64,000 bases of DNA, taken from Sequoia sempervirens (lineage: Eukaryota; Streptophyta; Pinopsida; Cupressales; Cupressaceae). Positions 12,240-24,810 of the stretch are shown here, in pieces (the stretch's first letter is position 1; every line of letters starts with the position of its first letter). Location of the stretch: the NCBI GenBank assembly GCA_007258455.2, contig VDFB02321310.1, forward strand, positions 37,091 through 101,090. The letters run 5' to 3'. The notes beneath the pieces are model-generated. The model ran no database searches. It was not told the origin of the DNA and saw only the letters and a program-made list of their open reading frames with translations. The position numbers and the translations under genes are program-made.

Positions 12240-12244
12240 GCTAG
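12240..12244. repeat. Target site duplication of element B, left copy (GCTAG)
   Basis: Identical to 37629-37633 on the other side of the element. Both lie within the reading frame of element A. Confidence 0.85.
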
Positions 12245-13551
12245 TGTAACGATGCAATTTTATGGATTTAGCAAATTAGAGCATTAAACATAAAATCCAA
12301 CATTAAGTAATGAAGTGCAAGGGAAAATTAATGAAAAACATAAAAAACATGAACAAGCTCACCAATGTTCTTCAAACTCCATGACTGATCTCCATTACAC
12401 CTTCTAACTTGTTGCAAATGCGATTGTGATTTTTTTTCTTAGATTTGAGTCTATGAGCAAATGACTGTGACAATGTCTAATGCAAGGTTTGAAGGATTTA
12501 AAATGAAAAGTGTTATGCTATCATGCAAATGATAAGCACAAAAACTATGCCAATATGACTATGCTTATGACAAGAAATGACAAGACTATGCCTAAGACTC
12601 AAATATTATGCCAAAATGAAATATCAAGAAACTATGTGTCCCTCAAAATGTGAGAAAAATTGGCATTTTATAGAAAATGCAAGATTAAAAGTTGATGAAA
12701 GCCAAGATTAAAAGTTGATGACAGCCTAAAATCAGTGGTCGAGATTGCGTGTGACAATCCCTAATTAGGGTTAGGGAAAAAAATTGAAATGAGTCCAGCC
12801 AAGATGCAATTTGAGAAAATCGAATCGGCAGTCGAGAATAAATGTGATAATTAGCCAAAAAGATAAAGATTTTCGAAAATCAAAAAGATAAAGACTGCTT
12901 GATTTGTAAGATTCAAAAAATCAAGAGGATAAAGGTTGAACTGAAAAAGCATATTTGGAAAATCAAGAATTTGCTCAATTACTTGATTTTTGGAAGAAGA
13001 TTATCTTTTTGAATTAAATTAATTCAAAATATGCATTTTTTGTGATAGTAAATAATCGATTTTTAGATTATTTACCAAAAGAAGTGATAGTTAACAAATG
13101 TGAGGCCATTTTAAATAATTCATTTATTTAAAATGAGGGAAATGTCAAATAAGGAAATTAAATAATTAAAGATAATTATTTAATTTAGATATTGTGACCA
13201 ATAATTAAATAAATTAATAAATATATTTAATTATGAGAATTAGTGACATATTAAATAAATAAATAAAATTCATTTATTTAATAATAAGAAAGACATAAGG
13301 AATTAAATAAATTAAGAAATTTACTTAATTGTAAGAAGATAATAGACCATTAGTGATGTATTGAATGAATAAATAAAATTTATTTATTTAATAATCATGA
13401 AGAATAAACATACATGAATTAATTAAATAATTATGAATTATTTAGTTAATAGTTGCATTTGGACCAAGGACATAATTAAATGCCATAATTATGCTAGGAT
13501 GAAAGATGAAAAATTAAGCTTGCAGGCCTAGGTCATTTTTAAGTGTCTACA
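12245..13551 (-). repeat. Element B 3' LTR
   Basis: 1307 bp, collinear with 36331-37628 (both start tgtaacgatgcaattttatg on the plus strand). On the minus strand it starts TGTAGACACTTAAAAATGAC, the same first 18 bases as the LTR of F at 44969. The TATA signal (minus TATAAAATG) lies near 12664-12672. ORFs inside are chance. Confidence 0.92.
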
Positions 13552-13566
13552 TTTTTCCCCTCTTTG
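13552..13566 (-). other. Element B polypurine tract
   Basis: The minus strand reads CAAAGAGGGGAAAAA next to the LTR start TGTAGACA, identical to the PPT of A. Confidence 0.85.
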
Positions 13567-15934
13567 TCATAATGTAGCATGTCACATTGTGACAAAGAAA
13601 ATAAGTCAAAAATAAGCCCCAGTGCAAAATAGGATGAGGAAGAATGATGAGGAAGGTAGTGATATGCCCCCTCGAGAGGACAAATGGGTTCTAAGAACAT
13701 GGGTGTACTCTCAAAATTGATGAGAAGACTAGAATATGAAGAGACAAAGAAATGTTAGTGCAAAAGATATGGATGATGAAGATGTAGACTAGATGAAATG
13801 TTAGAAGGGAAACAAAGAAGAGTGGGATGGGAAAGAATCCTTCAACACTTGCCAAAGAACTAATAGACATTGCTCGAATCATCATTGGGCAGTAAAAATG
13901 ACACAAATGGACAACAAACACCATGGTATGACATATACCAAGGTGTGCAAGGTCATCCACTTGAAAAATAGACAATCACATAAAAGGAATGTCCTAACTC
14001 ATACTAAGGGTCATGCTGCCCCAGCATTTTTGTTAAGACAATCCACAGACAACAGTCAAAGAAAATAAAATAGGTCAGGAGACGTCATCACACCTCTAAA
14101 TCCTTCATGGGACATCCTCGAGGTAACTAGTAACATGACCAAAAAGAAAAGATACTAAAAAGATAAGACAAAAATAGACAAAATAGTCAAAAGATAGGAC
14201 AACATAGACCAAAAAGATTAACAACCATTTACTTTTGTTTGCCAATGTTTGTTTTCCAAAGATTGATTACATGACAGTTTGATAGTTTGACAATTTTGAC
14301 GGTTTGACGGTTTGACAAGGCCTATTGTTAGGAAGGACACATCCTAAAAAAGGAAAAGAACATTTTGACAAGGTCCAAGTCCAAGAAGGACACATCTTGA
14401 AGAGGACCAAAGAGTGACGATATTGATATTGTTTTGACTAATATTTTGGCAATTTGACTGATGTTGACTATAGGATTGATTAGACTATGTTGTCTATTAG
14501 GTCACAATTTGAATGTCAATGTTTGAATGACTATCTTGTGTCTGAGTTTGACTATGTTTGACTTATTTGACTGATGCGACGCTTGTGACAAATGCCATGA
14601 TTTAATTTGGACAAACCTAAAAGGACTAACCTAATGTCTCGGGGACTCAAAGATGAGTCTTTCCTACGTAGCAAAGGCGCAAAGACAATGTAGTTCAACA
14701 ATGACATAGACTGACTGATTTGATGGACTTTGACTCTGTTTTTGGGATTGCGACATTGATTTGGATGTTTTTTTGTGTTTTTGACATGTTTTTTATTTTT
14801 ATTTTATTTGTTGTTTTATGATTTTTTTTGTCGTTTGTCGAGTATTTGATTTTGTTGTCTTTTGTCGAGTATTTGATTAGGTCTTTCTTCAAGACATTTT
14901 TCAATTTTTAGGGCTTGCTTCAGGACATTTTATGATTTTTTTGCCTTTTTTCAAGACATTTTATGATGTTTTTGTCTTTTTTCATGATATTTTATGATGT
15001 TTTTGTCTTTTTTCAGGACACTTTATGATGTTTTTGTCTTTTTGAATGGTTTAAGAAGATCACAAAAAATGCATGTGATTGATGCCTACACATGAGAATC
15101 CAAGGACAAACATGATTGTGCCCCTAGTCAAGCTAAATACCAATTGACAGGTGATCACAACGTTGTTTGACATGGGAAGGATGCCTCTCGAAACAACGTG
15201 AGGATGACGATAATGTGACAAAAGTATCGAGGTATGTAGTCAAGCTAGGAAAAAAGTCAAGTAATATTTTGGATAATGTGTTTGTATGGATTAGAGTCGT
15301 TGCATTTGGAATGACTTGGCTAGGACTAAAAGTGATGATGGAGTATCCTTAGACCGTTTGACAAGGGAAAGCCAAGATAGGTGACAAACATGAAAGGATG
15401 AGAGGTGGCCTTGGTAAAGGAAAAGATACATGAGACTAAGGGAATTGTCATGATATTCAAGGAATATGTCGCATAAGGATAATGAGGTTATGAAAGTAAT
15501 GACATGACATTTCGTGAATAGTATATGATCGAAGGATAGACATGTCAAGAGTTTTCCCAAAGCATGATTTATGTGTGCATGTTTTATGTCAAGATCAAGG
15601 TAGGTGGAAATGATATGGATCCAATGGTCGGATGTCAATGTCAAGAGGAAGGAATGGGAAATGAGACAACTTTCCCCCCAAGTGCAAAAGTGCACATAAA
15701 CGATTTATTTTACACATGATGCCTATTTTCTAGGTTTTCATCATGGTACTTATCTAGGGCGCCTATTTGCTAGGTTTTCACCGTTGGATGAAATTTTTCT
15801 CTTTACTATTTTCTTGAATTTTTGAATTTTTTGGTGTCACCAAGATGCCTGTTTCCCAAGTTTTCATCAGGGTGACAATTTTTTGATTTTTGATTTTTTT
15901 TGTATTTTTGATATTTTAGGATGACCTTGATGCC
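13567..15934 (-). other. Element B 3' untranslated region, homologous to that of C
   Basis: No supported ORF. Several blocks match the 3' region of C (20246-22675) in order: 'tctaaatccttcat..gg.catc', 'ttRtaggaaggacacatccta', 'cctacgt...gtagttcRac', and gcgcctatttgctaggttttcacc near 15759. A 29-bp tandem repeat (ttttatgatgtttttgtctt), about four copies, spans about 14905-15045. Three copies of a motif like gcctRtttYcYaRgttttcaYc lie at about 15719, 15759 and 15845, close to the ORF end. Confidence 0.6.
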
Positions 15935-18353
15935 TTAACTGACCACTGATTGTTTTGAAGTTGTTGATGGTGCCGATGTAGAGACTGGTGCCATGATATG
16001 CCAATAATGTCCTTTCTGAAGTAGTTGTCTTTTCAGGATCGTAGTGCTTGCATACAACTGATTGATGTCATCGTTGTCCTTTTTGATACTAGAGTTGTCT
16101 TTATCAGAATACGCACATCGTGATAGAGTTCCATGAGAGTCCTTGTGGTAAAGAGTTGTTTCCATGATGTGATGGATTTGTGACGTTGGATCTTTGGAAT
16201 TTAGACGAGATGTAGGATTATGACGGATGATGGTAGACATGGAAAGGTTGTTTGGACATTTGGATGAATCACTTTTTATTTTCCAAACATGGGATGGTGG
16301 ATGAGGGATTTTGGAGGGATGGCATTTGGAACCAACACTCTTAGATGCCTTGCTTGATGACCATTTTGAAGGAGGTGGACATTTTTTGTATGTGGGAGTC
16401 CTCTTGTCTTGTGGCTCCACATTGTAATTAACTTTTTCTTCTAACATATTTTCTTTGCTTGATCCACTTTTCTTTGGGATCCATTTTAATTTCATTTGTC
16501 CACTTGTCTTTTTGTCTGATTCCATGGCCTTTGACATTTTATTTTTGACTTTGTAAGACTTTTGTTTTTGTTGGTACCAAAGGGAAGGTTTAAGATGTTC
16601 AGAATGACAGTTTATGGTGTGGGTGGACCAGGTGTTGGCAACAATCTTATGACAAGGATTTCTCATGGACTCTATTTTGACGTTTGTATCTGAAAAATTT
16701 TCCCCCAGTATCGAGGAGGTTCTACTGACATTGTTTGATTTGCCGACTGAAGAATAGCCAAGACCTTGATGTCTGTAATTTTCCTGGAGCTATATTGGTT
16801 CTTGAATGCCTTGCTTGTGTATGCCTAGTCCTTTTCCTTGATATTGCATGCTTTGATAGATTTTGTTTGTGATGGGGTATTTATTGTTTTGAAAGCAAGA
16901 TTCTAACCCATCATGATGTATGTGGACACTATTACCTATAATGTTTTCGTCTGCAAGGAAGCCTGCTCTGACAAAGATAGATGACCCTAGTTGATAAAGT
17001 GTCTTATCTTCATTGTCATGTTGGACATATTTATGACTGATATCTTTGGTCTGATCTTGTGATATGTCAGGTTCAGATGATTCTATTGGTGCTTCCAAGT
17101 TGATGTCGAAGCCATCATTATGGTCAGTGTCATAGAGGCTAGTGAATTCGGCTATAGCTTGATCATTTGAAAAATTGTCCATAGTGGAAGACTCTTGCTC
17201 TTGAGGTAGATCATCTATGTGTCCCATGGAGGAAAGTGTCTCATTTTGGAAAGTTTCAATAGTCAGGGCTTGAATAGGGTCATCAAGTGTTTGATCATGA
17301 ATGGCATAAAGGTCAAGGAGTGGATTGTTTTGGACTTCTTGATCAATGGTAGTGTATTGGTCAAAGATGGGGTTGTCATAGATGATATAATTGGGATTGA
17401 AGTCTTTTTCAAGGGTAGGTGTATTTTGGATGTCATGATTGTCTTGAAGGACTTCTTGGATTAACTGAAAGATAGGGTCATGGGATGGACTACCTTGCTC
17501 TTGATATGATGGTGACATTACAATGTCATGCTCTGGGCTTTCGTTTTGACATGTATCCTCAAGTTTAGACAATGGGATGTGGCTTTGAGTAATGATAGAA
17601 TTTTCATGACTAAATGTGGCTTGGGAGGGAGTGACTTGAAAAGGATTAATAGATGAAGGACTAGGATAGGATTTGGAGACTTGGACTGGACTAGTATGTG
17701 AAGGACGAGGATATGACATGGGGACATGGACTGGATTGGTGTGTGTAGGACTAGGATAGGACATGGAGACTTGGAATGGACTAGCATGTGAAGGACTAGG
17801 ATATGACATGGAGACTTGGACTGGACTAGTATGTGAAGGACTAGGATAGGACATGGGGACTTGGACTAGACTAGTGTAAGGCTGACTAAAATAGGACGTG
17901 GAGACTTGGACCAAATCGATATGGTATGATGTGGGGACCTGACATGAGTTGGTAGATAGTTGATAAGGCATGTAGACATGGATGGGATTGATAGGTGAAG
18001 GACTAGCATATGACGTGGAGACTTGTAATGGACTAGTGGACAATTGGTTTCCCTTGTCAAGGTTAGGATAATGGTAATAATTGGATGTGTGTTGGAGATT
18101 AATGGTAGGATTTTTGTTAACTGATTCTTGATAGTGAGGGCTAATGGATGGAGGACTTGGACTGATGGGTTGTTGGTATGAAGGACATTAATTTTTTTTT
18201 TTGGAAGAATTGTCTCTTAAAGTCTAAGGCTTGTTGGTATTGACCTCTATGGAGTAACTGGTATTCAACTTGACTAACAAGCCTATCAATAGTTTGTTGA
18301 AGGGAAGACAAGGTGGTGGATGTCATGATGTTTAAAAAGGATGTTAAATGCAA
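15935..18353 (-). pseudogene. Element B accessory ORF: 15-residue repeats, G-patch-like motif, Lys-rich tail
   Basis: Three pieces form one ORF of about 800 codons. The start (18353) gives a short coiled-coil-like stretch, SSLQQTIDRLVSQVEYQLL, then a frameshift in a T-run near 18190. The 18043-16790 piece holds about nine 15-residue repeats of the type SYPSPSHTSPVQVSM, then an acidic Asp/Gln/Ser-rich middle, then YQGKGLGIHKQGIQEPI, a G-patch-like motif. One TAG stop at 16787-16789 follows, and the 16666-15935 piece continues in the same frame with a basic tail containing LKWIPKK. F has KYKWIPKK at the matching place. No gag, protease or polymerase motif. RNA binding or chromatin targeting would be inference. 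Confidence 0.72.
17630..18045 (-). repeat. 45-bp coding minisatellite in the B ORF
   Basis: Plus-strand units of the form ggactaggataggacatgg agacttggactggactagt recur with a 45-bp period, up to nine degenerate units. They encode 15-residue repeats rich in Ser, Pro, Tyr and His. Confidence 0.8.
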
Positions 18354-19248
18354 AGTGATAATGATGTTTGTCTAAGGGAAATGACTAATGCAAGGTGATA
18401 AAATTGTCAAGAAAGGATGCCAAATGCCAAGGTGACAATGAAAACTAATATGAAAATGTTGACTAAGGAAAATGACCAATGCCAAGTCTAGATGCCAAAT
18501 GAGGACTATGATGAAAGTAATGACAATATTTTTTGGATTTTTTTAAGGATAAATTATGCAAGGTGGTGACTAAGATAACTTGAATGTCTAAAGTATGGAA
18601 ATGAAAAGGTCCAAATTACTTGTAAGAAATTTTCCTAGCCACCCTATGGTTGATCTATGTCTCAATTTTGGAATATCAAAGGACTTGTTTAAAGGACCAA
18701 ATGACAAGGACAAAATGACAAGCGAGGTTCCCTAACTAGACTGTTGAGTTGGAAGGATCTCACAAAATGACTAAAGAAGATAATGATGATTAAGTCCAAT
18801 GATAACCTAATTTTGAAAGTCAAGATTTTGCAAAGAGAGGTAAGGTTGGGGTATGTGCAGGATCATAATGAAAAAAATAGGCCCTTAAGTGGCAAAAAAA
18901 TTAGAGTTAGGCAACTTCACATAAAAAATTGAATAAGTTATCTATATTATTTAAAAATATGTAAGAATAATATTTTAGATATAAGTAGAGGACTCATGTC
19001 CCGATGTGATGCATATTTTTTTGTAATTTTTTTCCAAGTAAATAATTAATTATGAATTTTTTATTACAACTTTTAAAAAATATAAAAAAATTGTATGTCT
19101 GACCACCTTAACTTGGTCAAAAATTCATGAAATTCAATTTTTCTTTTTCTAATCCTATAGTATGCAAATCATAGAATGTCACACATGCTTTGGATTAAAA
19201 AAATATGATACCATTTGAAAACTATAGATATTTTTCAACCAATCTATC
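18354..19248 (-). other. Element B leader, 3' part, with a non-coding module shared with D
   Basis: There is no ORF. From about 18850 to 19248, continuing at 33896 to about 34110 beyond element C, the minus strand matches 55250-56000 of element D in the same sense orientation. Examples are the block around ggtggtc..acatacaatttttt and the block around gagtcctctacttata. TSD copy CTATC lies at 19244-19248. Confidence 0.65.
19244..19248. repeat. Target site duplication of element C, left copy (CTATC)
   Basis: It matches 33896-33900. The related copy in D (about 55450-55500, reverse complement) shows the uninterrupted sequence running across the site, which confirms the insertion point. Confidence 0.85.
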
Positions 19249-20230
19249 TGTGGTGCATACTTTTGAAATCTGTAAAACTAAACTTCATACAAGGTTAGTA
19301 GCTCACAAATTCCTCAAGAATGACCCTATGAAATACCTTGTAAATGCCTCAAAATGCAACAAATGACAATAAAAAATTAAAAGCATTATGAAAGCAATAA
19401 CAAGTTACCTATCCCATAGTGGATTGGTGTCACATGTGCAAGTGACCCTTTCCCAATCCTTGATCAAAGCTTAAGATGATGCAAATGCAAATAAGATGAA
19501 GAGCAAGATGAGTTCCCAAACCAAGAGAGTAACCTTGCATAAAAGTTGTGGATGGATGAATGAGGATTAAAGCCTTCTTTTATAGATTTTCTTGATGAGA
19601 GATTGGCCAAGATGGTGAATGTGGGACTAAAGATCCACCAATGAGAATAGGCCACCTGTCAAGTGGTGATAGGTCAATGGATGTGCAAGATTTGGGAAGA
19701 GTGCCCATGAGAGGGAGAATTTGAATTCAAATTTTGCAATAAATTTAGAGAGGGGGACAAGAAAAAGAGAAATAAATGCTATGTTGGAGGGACAAATCAA
19801 CTTGTCACGTTGAGTGAAAATGAGGGTTTTAATAAATCAATAAATTGATTTATTTGTGCAAGTGGAGATATCTAGAGAATGCAAGTGGATAAGGTTAGCA
19901 TTTAATCAGCATTAGATTAAATTAATGATGATTACGCTAGTTTGACTTTCATGATTTAAATATTTGATTTATTTAAATCAAAAAAGGATGAAATATGGAT
20001 TGGATTTAATGAAATAAATGTTTGATTTATTTAATTAAAGGGATGATGTTTGATCTATTTGATTAAAAGGTTGATGATAATGTTTTATTTAATTTTGAAT
20101 GAATGACCTTAAGAGATGGGAATTAATGAAATCTGATCAATTGATGAATGAAGGTGAATCTAATCAATCGATGAATGAACCTAATGAATAATCCCAATTG
20201 AATGCACAATGTTAATTTTGCATGTCTACA
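19249..20230 (-). repeat. Element C 3' LTR, full length
   Basis: 982 bp. On the minus strand it starts TGTAGACATGC and ends GCACCACA, next to the TSD. The segment 19407-20230 aligns closely with 33073-33895; the last 158 bp of U5 (19249-19406) has no counterpart at the inner edge of the 5' LTR. The TATA box (minus TATAAAAG) is at 19577-19584. A 63-codon ORF present in both LTRs is not a gene. Confidence 0.9.
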
Positions 20231-20245
20231 TTTTGCCCCTCTTTG
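20231..20245 (-). other. Element C polypurine tract
   Basis: The minus strand reads CAAAGAGGGGCAAAA before TGTAGACA. One base differs from the PPTs of A and B. Confidence 0.85.
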
Positions 20246-22675
20246 AAGTAATGTACTTGTTGCGTTGGTTCAAAGAATAACTTGCCGCGATCAAAATAAA
20301 AAAAAATCTGATTTTTCGGATGCCCTAGTGGAAAGAAGTATACTGGTACATTGCCCCCTCGAGAGATCGAGCGAAAAGATTTTATTTGAGGGTCGATCTC
20401 GTGATAAAGAGGTTCAAAATGGGTGGTTATGGATGATGATGCAAATGAGATGGTTTTAAGATGCTTCGAATAATAAATCTATATTATCCTAAACAACTTA
20501 AATAATTATATGATGCGAGATGGATGAGATTGATGATGTGATGTGCTATGATTATGCAGTGGATGATTTATGCAGATGCTTAGACTAACATATCTATATT
20601 ATGATGATGATATGAATGCACGATGGATGCATGATGGATGAATCATGGGTATAATGGTGATGATGATTAACTATTCATGCTGTGATGTTAGTGCGGAAAA
20701 TGAAGAAATTAGATGATGACAAGAGGATCAACAAGCCAACATTATGAGAGATGATGATGAGAAATGATGATGATAGATGGATGATTTTCTTATCAAGGAT
20801 TGGGATTTTCAAAGGGTCACTTTATGTTTGATAACACGCATAATTACGATGCATCAAGGTATAAAGGACCAGGATGGCGTTGTACTTAGTGTGATGGACT
20901 TTGACTTGAAAAATAGATAGGAGTATTCATGTTCACACCTGACATATGGAAACCTTGCTAGGATGCACTTTAGAAGTTTCAAACATCTCAGACCAAAACA
21001 TGGAAAGGTATAACCAATCAATGCAATAGTAAACAAGCCATCCAAAACATCCTCTATACATATCTAACAAAGAAAGTATTCACCAAGTTATTTTAAAAGA
21101 ACGTCCAACAAGCACAGCAGACAAAAGAATAATGATCGTTGCCCCATTCCTATCTCTCTAAATCCTTCATTCGGATATCATCGAGTGGTCCTTGGACTGA
21201 GCGCAATAAGATAAGTCAAAAGAAAAAGATAAAGCACACAAACAAGTTGATGTTCTTCAATACCTGCTAACCAAAAGGGAATGTGTTTTTAAGGATAAGA
21301 ACCAAAATTATTGCCAAAAGATAATGCCCATTGTAGGAAGGATACATCCTAGGACATCTTAGTCGATGGCAGCACATCATTTCATTTATCCAAAATGTTC
21401 TTTCTAATAAATAATGCCCCTTGTAGGAAGGATTCATCCTAGGACATGTTATCAAATGATTGATATGGGACTGTTTGGATGATGGACTATCGACACAAAG
21501 ACTTGACCAACTTGTTTACGTACTGACTGAGACTTAAGACTTAATGCTTTTGAGTTTTTACTCTTTTAAGTTGCTAGACTTGCTTCTAACTATTTCACCA
21601 AAGGTTGAGGATGACGATCAGTTTATTATGAATGGTGTTTATTGTGGGTGCAAGCAAGATGAGGTAGATGGATTTTTTCAAATATTTGGATGTTTTTGAT
21701 GTTTTGCAATGTTTTGAGGCTGTTTTTGGTATTTTTCAAGGTTTTACAAATGTTTTGATTTTCAGTTTTCCAATGTTTTTGGGATATTCTGAGATTTTGA
21801 CCAAGATACTAACCTAAAGACCTATCCTAAGGGCCTCAGGGGCTGATTGACAGATTATCCTTGCCTACGTTATACACACAGAGACCACGTAGTTCGACTG
21901 ACGACTTGACTGATTTACAGATGATGATATACATGATGAATTGTCAGTTTATTATGACGGACTCCTATAGGACTGACCTAAATGTCTTGGGGGATGATCA
22001 AAGATCAACCTTTCCTACGTTCAAGCTCAGAGATGACGTAGTTTGACAAGATGACCTTTTTTTTGAGTTTTTGAATGACTTTTTGACCTGTTTTTGGATT
22101 TTGATATGTTTTGAATGTTTTTGGATTTTATGATGTTTTGATGTTTTTGGATTTTATGATTTTCTAATGTTTTTGGATTTTCTGATTTTGAGGACTTTAA
22201 GACCATACACGAATCCAATCCGATGAGAACGTGCCCCCATGATGTAATAGACTACTCTGATAAAGGTAGGACAAGCTAACCTTGAGGATGGGCCGAGTAG
22301 TACTAGGAGGGATCATGATATGAACACGGGACCAAGCTATGGTGCGGATGTGAGTGGATGAGTAATGTATGGAGACTTGAATGTGATGGATGATGGGAGC
22401 GAAATGGGGGGATGATGCAGATCAAGCCATAAAGATCTTGGTGGATGGAAAGTGTTTATTTACACAAGGCGCCTATTTGCTAGGTTTTCACCAAGGTACT
22501 TTCCTAAAGTGCAACCAAAGTGGTTTTCACTAGAGGACGATTTTTTTTTATCCTTTTTTTGATTTTTTTTTTGTTGTTACCAAGACACCTGTTTGCCAGG
22601 TTTTCGCCAAAGTAACCATTTTTTAAGGACTTTTTCTAATTTTTTTTGTATTTTTGGTGTTATACTTTGAAAGAA
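20246..22675 (-). other. Element C 3' untranslated region
   Basis: 2.4 kb without a supported ORF. It matches the 3' region of B in several ordered blocks. A 28-bp type repeat with atgtttttggattttatgat lies at about 22105-22190. Two copies of the motif gcctatttgctaggttttcacc / acctgtttgccaggttttcgcc lie at about 22469 and 22587, just past the end of integrase. Confidence 0.6.
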
Positions 22676-23856
22676 TTAGGCATAAAACTTTATGAGATGG
22701 GAGCTATTCATGGGCTCCTGCAAAGGTTCCCCTTCGAGTGTTGATAGCTAATATGCCCCTGATTTATAGCTTGTTGTGACGATGAAAGGCCCTAACCAAT
22801 TGGGTTTGAACTTGCCGTTGTTGCTAGGATTCGGGACATTCTTCTAATTTTCTTTTAAGACTAATTCTTCGACTTGGAAAGTCCTGCTCCTGATCTTCTT
22901 GTTGTAGCTTCGTTTGAGTCTATTTTGATAGAATTGCAGATGATTCAAAGCATCTATACGTCTCTCATCCAGTAACTCCAATTTTAATCTTGACACCCGA
23001 TAGTCCTCATCAATGATGAGATTTTGTAATGATATTCTAAGGGATGGGAGCTCGATATCAATGGGGAGTACGGCTTCGGATCCGTAGACCAAGGAGAAAG
23101 GGGTGGTGCCAGTGGGTGTGCAGATGCTGGTTCGATAAGCCTAGAGGGAGGGATTAATCTACATATGTCAGTCATGACCTGCGTCATTGACTATTTTCTC
23201 AAGGATTTTGAGGATGGTTTTATTCATGGCTTCTGCTTGGCCATTGCCTTGGGGTAGTATGGGGTGGAGAAGCAATGCTAGATTTTGAATTTCTCACACA
23301 AGTCGTGAACCTCCTGGTTCTTGAATGGTGTCCCATTATTTGAGATAATGGCTTGTGGAACACCGTAACGACAGATGAGATAGTTCAAGATGAATTTTGA
23401 GATTTGCTTCCCAGTGATATACGTCATGGGTATGGCTTCCACCCACTTTGTGAAGTACTCAGTTGTAGTTATAATGAATTTGTGGCCATTGGACAAGGTG
23501 GGTGAGATTTTCCCAATGAGGTTGAGTCCCCACTGTGAAAAGGGCCATGGTGTGATGATCGGGTGAAGCTCTTGAGCTGGAGCATGGATGAGGTCCCCAT
23601 GCTGCTAACATTGTAAACACCTTTGAGCATGATCATGTGCTTCTCGCTCCATTGTTGGCCAATAATACCCCAGCCTCAGCAGTTTCTTGGCTATAGTTAT
23701 TTTGCTCGAGTGTGAGCCACAGATACCATTATGAACCTCGGTTAGAGCGGTTAATGCCTCCTCAACATTTAGACAGTGCAGTAAAGTACCCTCTATGCTT
23801 CTACGGTATAAGGTATCACCTAGGATGACAAATTTGGATGCCTTTTTGATAAAGGT
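22676..23856 (-). pseudogene. Element C integrase, degenerate
   Basis: Integrase would insert the cDNA into the genome. In order: a zinc-binding remnant with CLQC near 23590-23610; the core, starting near 23500 with NGHKFIITTTEYFTKWVEA and ISNNGTPF; YGSEAVLPIDIELPSLR (from 23086); and a C-terminal GPF-type module KPNWLGPFIV (about 22780) ending at a TAA at 22676-22678. Family members normally have Asp at the Glu of TEYFTKW and at the first Asn of SNNG, so two catalytic acidic positions are altered; the Glu of GQAEA (about 23225) is kept in another frame. A frameshift lies between 23280 and 23190. No chromodomain is visible. Confidence 0.88.
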
Positions 23857-24066
23857 TCATTTTAGGCTCGATGGTAGGTCAGCGGGTATGACTCTTATGC
23901 GAAGATATGTGTAGATGTCGTGATACCAAGGATCACCAGGACCAACGATTTGACACACATATTCTAATTCTGGTACCTCGAATGTGGGAACGAGAAGCTG
24001 CTCGATCAAAAATTCATATTTCGGCACGTTGTGAGGGATGTCTACTAGAGACCCAATTGTAGCCAT
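23857..24066 (-). pseudogene. Element C linker between second RNase H and integrase
   Basis: The frame continues from the second RNase H after a stop. The 69-codon stretch reads NVPKYEFLIEQLLVPTFEV and DPWYHDIYTYL. Segments like this (aromatic-rich, WY.DI..YL) commonly precede integrase in plant Ty3/gypsy polyproteins. It has no catalytic motif. Confidence 0.7.
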
Positions 24067-24099
24067 GGCGTCAGCGGCTCTGTTGTTGGTTCTTGGAAT

Positions 24100-24762
24100 C
24101 TACTCAAATGTTATGTCGATGAAGGATTCCTTTAGAGTCTCTACCAACTTTTTGTATGGGGTTAGCTTGTCATCCTTTGTCTGATATTCATTATTGACCT
24201 GATTTATGATCAACTGAGAGTCTCCATATACCTTGAGAGCTATGATATTCCATTGCACTGCTATCCTGAGACCTATAGTCAAAGCCTCGTATTCCATGAT
24301 GTTGTTAGTGCAAGGAAATGCCAATTTGTATGACTTCGGTATGCAGTCCCCTTGTGGAGTGATGAAGAAGACACTAGCTCCTGATCCATGTTGTGTATAT
24401 GAACCATCGAAGTATAGCTTCCAGTGGTCCACTACGTTGAGGTTAAAAATGGATTCATTTGGAAATTCAAATACAAGAGGATTCTCTGCATAAATAGGTG
24501 CCTCTGCCAGTTGATCTACAATAACTTGACCTTTAATGGCTTTCTGCTCAACATACTCAATGTCGTACTCTAACAATATCATTACCCATTTTTCCATTCT
24601 GCCTGTGAGTATTGTCTTTGATAGGAGATACTTGAGGGGATCAATTTTTGCAAGGAGCTTTATCTTGTGTGCCAACATGTAATGTCTGAATTTTTGGGAT
24701 GCAAACACTACGGTGAGGCAAGCTTTCTCAATGAATGAGTAATTTAGCTCGTGACCGACCAT
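24100..24762 (-). pseudogene. Element C RNase H plus second, archaeal-type RNase H
   Basis: Residues 1-90 are the end of the RT-linked RNase H: the YSFIEKACLTVVFASQKFRHY segment and RMEKWVMILLEYDIEYV. From about residue 113 a second RNase H follows, with the acidic residues of this fold in place: Asp119 in LYFDGS, Glu157 in IMEYEAL and Asp181 in VYGDSQL, then NQVNNEYQ. The extra domain between RT-RNase H and integrase is known from the Tat/Ogre lineage and degrades RNA in RNA-DNA hybrids. The frame is the same as gag, RT and the integrase core; stops lie on both sides. Confidence 0.9.
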
Positions 24763-24810
24763 TGTTCTGCTAATATAGTAGATAGCCCTCTCCGTTCCAT
24801 TTTCATCATG

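Noticed and set aside
19464..19655. 63-codon ORF with a near-identical copy at 33130-33321 as a conserved small gene
   Set aside because: The two copies are the two LTRs of element C; conservation is explained by LTR duplication.
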